Shown: piece after piece, positions 6,152-7,890 of the stretch
Layout of the letters: every line of letters begins with the position of its first letter
How positions within the stretch are numbered: the stretch's first letter is position 1
Origin: Candidatus Treponema faecavium
GTDB lineage: Bacteria > Spirochaetota > Spirochaetia > Treponematales > Treponemataceae
Direction of reading: 5' to 3'
Assembly (NCBI GenBank): GCA_019113455.1
Contig: DXHG01000202.1
Location: forward strand, 1-7,890
Length of the DNA: 7,890 nucleotides
Made by a program: the position numbers and the translations under genes
The notes under the pieces: generated by a model
Databases searched by the model: none
What the model was told of the DNA's origin: nothing
The model's input: only the letters and a program-made list of their open reading frames with translations

Positions 6152-7563
6152 GCCAGATTACTGACAAGCCAGTCCTTAAAGACAGCATAATCCGCCGCAA
6201 GAGGAATTGCGCGGTCCGGCAGCCGCATGACTTTTTCCAGCCGGTCAGGCATCGCAGGCTCCCTGTTTATGGCGCGGTACACGGTTTCTCCAAATTTTGC
6301 CGGATGCGCTGTCTCAAGCACAATACCCACCGCCGTCTTTTCGGCAGCAGCTGCCGCCCAGTCAGGAATATTGGGTGCAAGCCCGGGCGTTTGAGCGCCC
6401 TCCGCCGTACACGGAAACTTCTCCTGCAGACCGCCGCGGCGTATGTCGTTCCACGCCTGCCAGCCGACCGCGCCGTGCGGATCAAGAATGTAACCCGTGT
6501 CTCGGTAGCAGCTTTGTATCGCTTTGAGCGTGCCCTCGTCGTCAAGCCAGTACGCTGCAAACAGCCTGCGTACTTCGTCAAGCGTGTACATATCCGCAAT
6601 GCGTTCGTAATTGCTCGGCGCGCCCACGTCCATCGCGTTTGAAAGCGTTTTAACAGAAGGGCGGGGCGTGTATGTTCCCGTCGTTATCCAGTCCGGGATA
6701 GTGTGATTGGCGTTTGTCGCGGCAACAAAGCCTGCAATCGGCGCGCCCATTTTCTGCGCGATAAGACCGGACGTGAGATTGCCGAAATTGCCTGACGGCA
6801 CAATCATAATAATAGAAGGATTTTCAATCTTGCTGTCCCGCGGTATGCGGTTTTTTACGACGAGCGACGCAAATATATAGTAGAAACTCTGCGGAAGCAG
6901 CCGCGCGATATTGATCGAATTGGCAGAAGAAAGCCGGAATTTCGCGCGGAGATCGGCATCGGTAAACGCCGTTTTCACGAGTTTTTGGCAGTCGTCAAAC
7001 GTTCCGTTTATTTTAAGCGCGCGCACGTTTCCGGTAAATGTAGAAAGCTGTTTTTCCTGCAGCGGACTGATTTTTCCTTCCGGATAGAGAATCGTAACGT
7101 CAAGCCCTGCCACATTGTGAAACGCACTGCCGACAGCGCTTCCCGTATCTCCCGATGTGGCAACGAGAATATGCAGCGGCGTGTCTTCGTCTTTGTTGAA
7201 ATGCGCCATGACGCGCGCCATGAACCGCGCGCCGAAATCCTTAAACGCGCACGTAGGTCCGTGAAAGAGCTCCAAAATATACGAGATTTGGTCTGCCGGA
7301 ACAACCTGCGGCGAAAACGGATATGCGTCCGCGATAATCGCCTGCAAATCAGCGCCGCTTATTTCTGTGCCGCAGTACAGACGCGCCGTTTCAAATGCAA
7401 CGCTCCTGAATGACGGCTCAGGCACCTGACGCAGAAACGAGCTGCTGAGTTTGGGATATTCAGCCGGCACATACAGCCCTCCCGTCTGTGCGTTCATACC
7501 GTTCATGACTGCCGTCTTAAACGATACATGTGCAGCATGATCCCGTGTATCTGTATACATCAT
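6148..7563 (-). CDS. thrC: Threonine synthase
   Basis: This 471-residue PLP enzyme converts O-phospho-homoserine to threonine, the last step of threonine synthesis. The opening (VSFKTAVMNGMNAQTGGLYVPAEYPKL) is the N-terminal region of the E. coli/yeast-type (TS2) branch. The PLP lysine is K108 in HGPTCAFKDFG. SGDTGSA (137-143) and VPSGNFGNLTSG (255-266) are the cofactor and phosphate-binding loops. ETAHPAKF near 417-424 is the conserved C-terminal segment. Length suits the family, with a loop of about 28 residues near 378-405. The frame is open back to 7629, but the promoter lies inside that extension (-10 at 7599-7594), so the start is the ATG at 7563, with GAAGG five bases upstream. A second ATG at 7560 is possible. 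No other threonine-pathway gene and no attenuator-like leader is visible, so it appears to be a single-gene unit. Confidence 0.95.
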   Translation of the reverse strand: MMYTDTRDHAAHVSFKTAVMNGMNAQTGGLYVPAEYPKLSSSFLRQVPEPSFRSVAFETARLYCGTEISGADLQAIIADAYPFSPQVVPADQISYILELFHGPTCAFKDFGARFMARVMAHFNKDEDTPLHILVATSGDTGSAVGSAFHNVAGLDVTILYPEGKISPLQEKQLSTFTGNVRALKINGTFDDCQKLVKTAFTDADLRAKFRLSSANSINIARLLPQSFYYIFASLVVKNRIPRDSKIENPSIIMIVPSGNFGNLTSGLIAQKMGAPIAGFVAATNANHTIPDWITTGTYTPRPSVKTLSNAMDVGAPSNYERIADMYTLDEVRRLFAAYWLDDEGTLKAIQSCYRDTGYILDPHGAVGWQAWNDIRRGGLQEKFPCTAEGAQTPGLAPNIPDWAAAAAEKTAVGIVLETAHPAKFGETVYRAINREPAMPDRLEKVMRLPDRAIPLAADYAVFKDWLVSNLA

Positions 7564-7593
7564 AAAAACCTTCAAAGGAATAAAAGTTATCTC

Positions 7594-7622
7594 ATCATAA
7601 CAAAAAAATACCGGCAATGCAA
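7594..7622 (-). promoter_or_regulatory. Sigma70-type promoter of thrC
   Basis: On the minus strand, TTGCAT (7622-7617), a 17-nt spacer and TATGAT (7599-7594). The predicted start near 7587 gives a leader of about 24 nt containing the GAAGG ribosome binding site. The spacer holds a T7 run. Its position settles the thrC start at 7563 rather than 7629. Confidence 0.65.
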
Positions 7623-7710
7623 CATACAAAAGTGTCGTATCCGTTTTATGAGAAAGAAAGTATACATGAGATATGCGGCAGGCTGCTGTATCAAAAAATA
7701 GAAAGGAATA

Positions 7711-7782
7711 AGCGGATGATGGGAGTCGAACCCACGTCTTCAGCTTGGAAGGCTGAGATAATAGCCGTTATATGACATCCGC
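7711..7782 (-). tRNA. tRNA-Gly, anticodon TCC
   Basis: A 72-nt cloverleaf reads on the minus strand. The acceptor stem GCGGATG (7782-7776) pairs with CATCCGC (7718-7712). The anticodon arm TCAGC-CTTCCAA-GCTGA has TCC at 7749-7747, and the T arm is GTGGG-TTCGACT-CCCAT. The discriminator base is T (U73), as expected for glycine tRNA. It decodes GGA and, by wobble, GGG. The 3' CCA is not encoded (the next bases are TATTCC), so it must be added by the CCA-adding enzyme. A T6 run lies about 13 nt downstream without its own hairpin. A promoter lies just upstream. Confidence 0.95.
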
Positions 7783-7795
7783 AAACAATACATAA

Positions 7796-7824
7796 TATAT
7801 ACCAGATACATAAAAAAAAGTCAA
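7796..7824 (-). promoter_or_regulatory. Sigma70-type promoter of tRNA-Gly
   Basis: On the minus strand, TTGACT (7824-7819), a 17-nt spacer and TATATA (7801-7796). The predicted start near 7789 is about 7 nt before the mature tRNA 5' end. The -35 runs directly into a T8 tract that forms the start of the spacer. The palindromic repeat begins 7 nt upstream of the -35. Confidence 0.6.
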
Positions 7825-7827
7825 TGG

Positions 7828-7890
7828 GAATTTGCCGATGGCAAAATTTATATTTGCCATTTATCAGACATGAATTTTGCCGATGGCCAG
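7828..7890. repeat. Palindromic repeat with 45-bp spacing, two copies, cut by the right edge
   Basis: Copy 1 has the perfect inverted repeat TTTGCC-GAT-GGCAAA (7831-7845). Copy 2 has TTTTGCC-GAT-GGC (7875-7887), continuing as CAG rather than AAA at the window end. Both are preceded by GAAT, and their centres (7838 and 7883) are 45 bp apart. A half-copy TTTGCCAT lies between them (7853-7860). The unit could be an operator pair, a dispersed palindromic repeat, or the edge of a longer array. The window ends before this can be decided. Confidence 0.55.

Noticed and set aside
5965..6642. Open frame of 225 codons on the plus strand spanning the deaminase and thrC 3' ends
   Set aside because: It overlaps two well-supported genes. 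Its arginine- and alanine-rich translation is typical of an out-of-frame reading of GC-rich DNA.
7564..7629. N-terminal extension of threonine synthase to the ATG at 7629
   Set aside because: The thrC promoter -35 and -10 lie within this stretch, and the GAAGG ribosome binding site precedes the ATG at 7563.
7828..7890. Right-edge repeats as the start of a CRISPR array
   Set aside because: There are only two copies of a 15-nt palindromic core, the second is imperfect, a half-site sits in the would-be spacer, and no cas gene is in view.

Overview
The window reads as a chromosomal segment of a spirochaete, most likely a Treponema of moderate GC. This rests on recall of protein style (a Wzi-like outer-membrane barrel, an Rpn/PD-(D/E)XK transposase-family nuclease, a divergent peptide deformylase with a DDCMS motif), not on a database search. 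Apart from the deaminase gene, everything identified lies on the minus strand.

Left part (about 1-4740), read in the direction of transcription (right to left): a PglK-like ABC exporter/flippase (4626-2881), an Rpn-family nuclease (2786-1947), a Wzi-family outer-membrane beta-barrel (1906-239), and the start of a GT4-type glycosyltransferase (from 191, running off the window). Glycosyltransferase, flippase and capsule-surface protein together suggest a cell-surface glycan or protein-glycosylation locus. The gaps are 94, 40 and 47 nt, so one long transcript from the promoter near 4743-4772 is plausible. The nuclease is the odd member. Base composition falls sharply inside the Wzi-like gene, from GC-rich in the N-terminal part to AT-rich in the C-terminal part, and stays low into the glycosyltransferase. 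This suggests a horizontal-transfer or recombination junction.

Right part (about 4890-7890): housekeeping genes. A divergent peptide deformylase (def, 5372-4890) has a promoter whose predicted start lies only a few nucleotides from its ATG, so its mRNA may be leaderless. It is divergent from a dCMP-deaminase-like gene (5633-6124, plus strand), which converges on threonine synthase (thrC, 7563-6148). A tRNA-Gly(TCC) lies at 7782-7711. Good sigma70-type promoters can be read by eye in front of the flippase, def, deaminase, thrC and tRNA genes. At the right edge, a palindrome centred on TTTGCCGATGGCAAA begins to repeat 45 bp later, and the repeat runs off the window.

I see no CRISPR array, intact insertion sequence or prophage. 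The best candidates for something new are the nuclease-containing glycan locus with its mosaic Wzi gene and the palindromic repeat at the right edge. Both are modest and need comparative checks.
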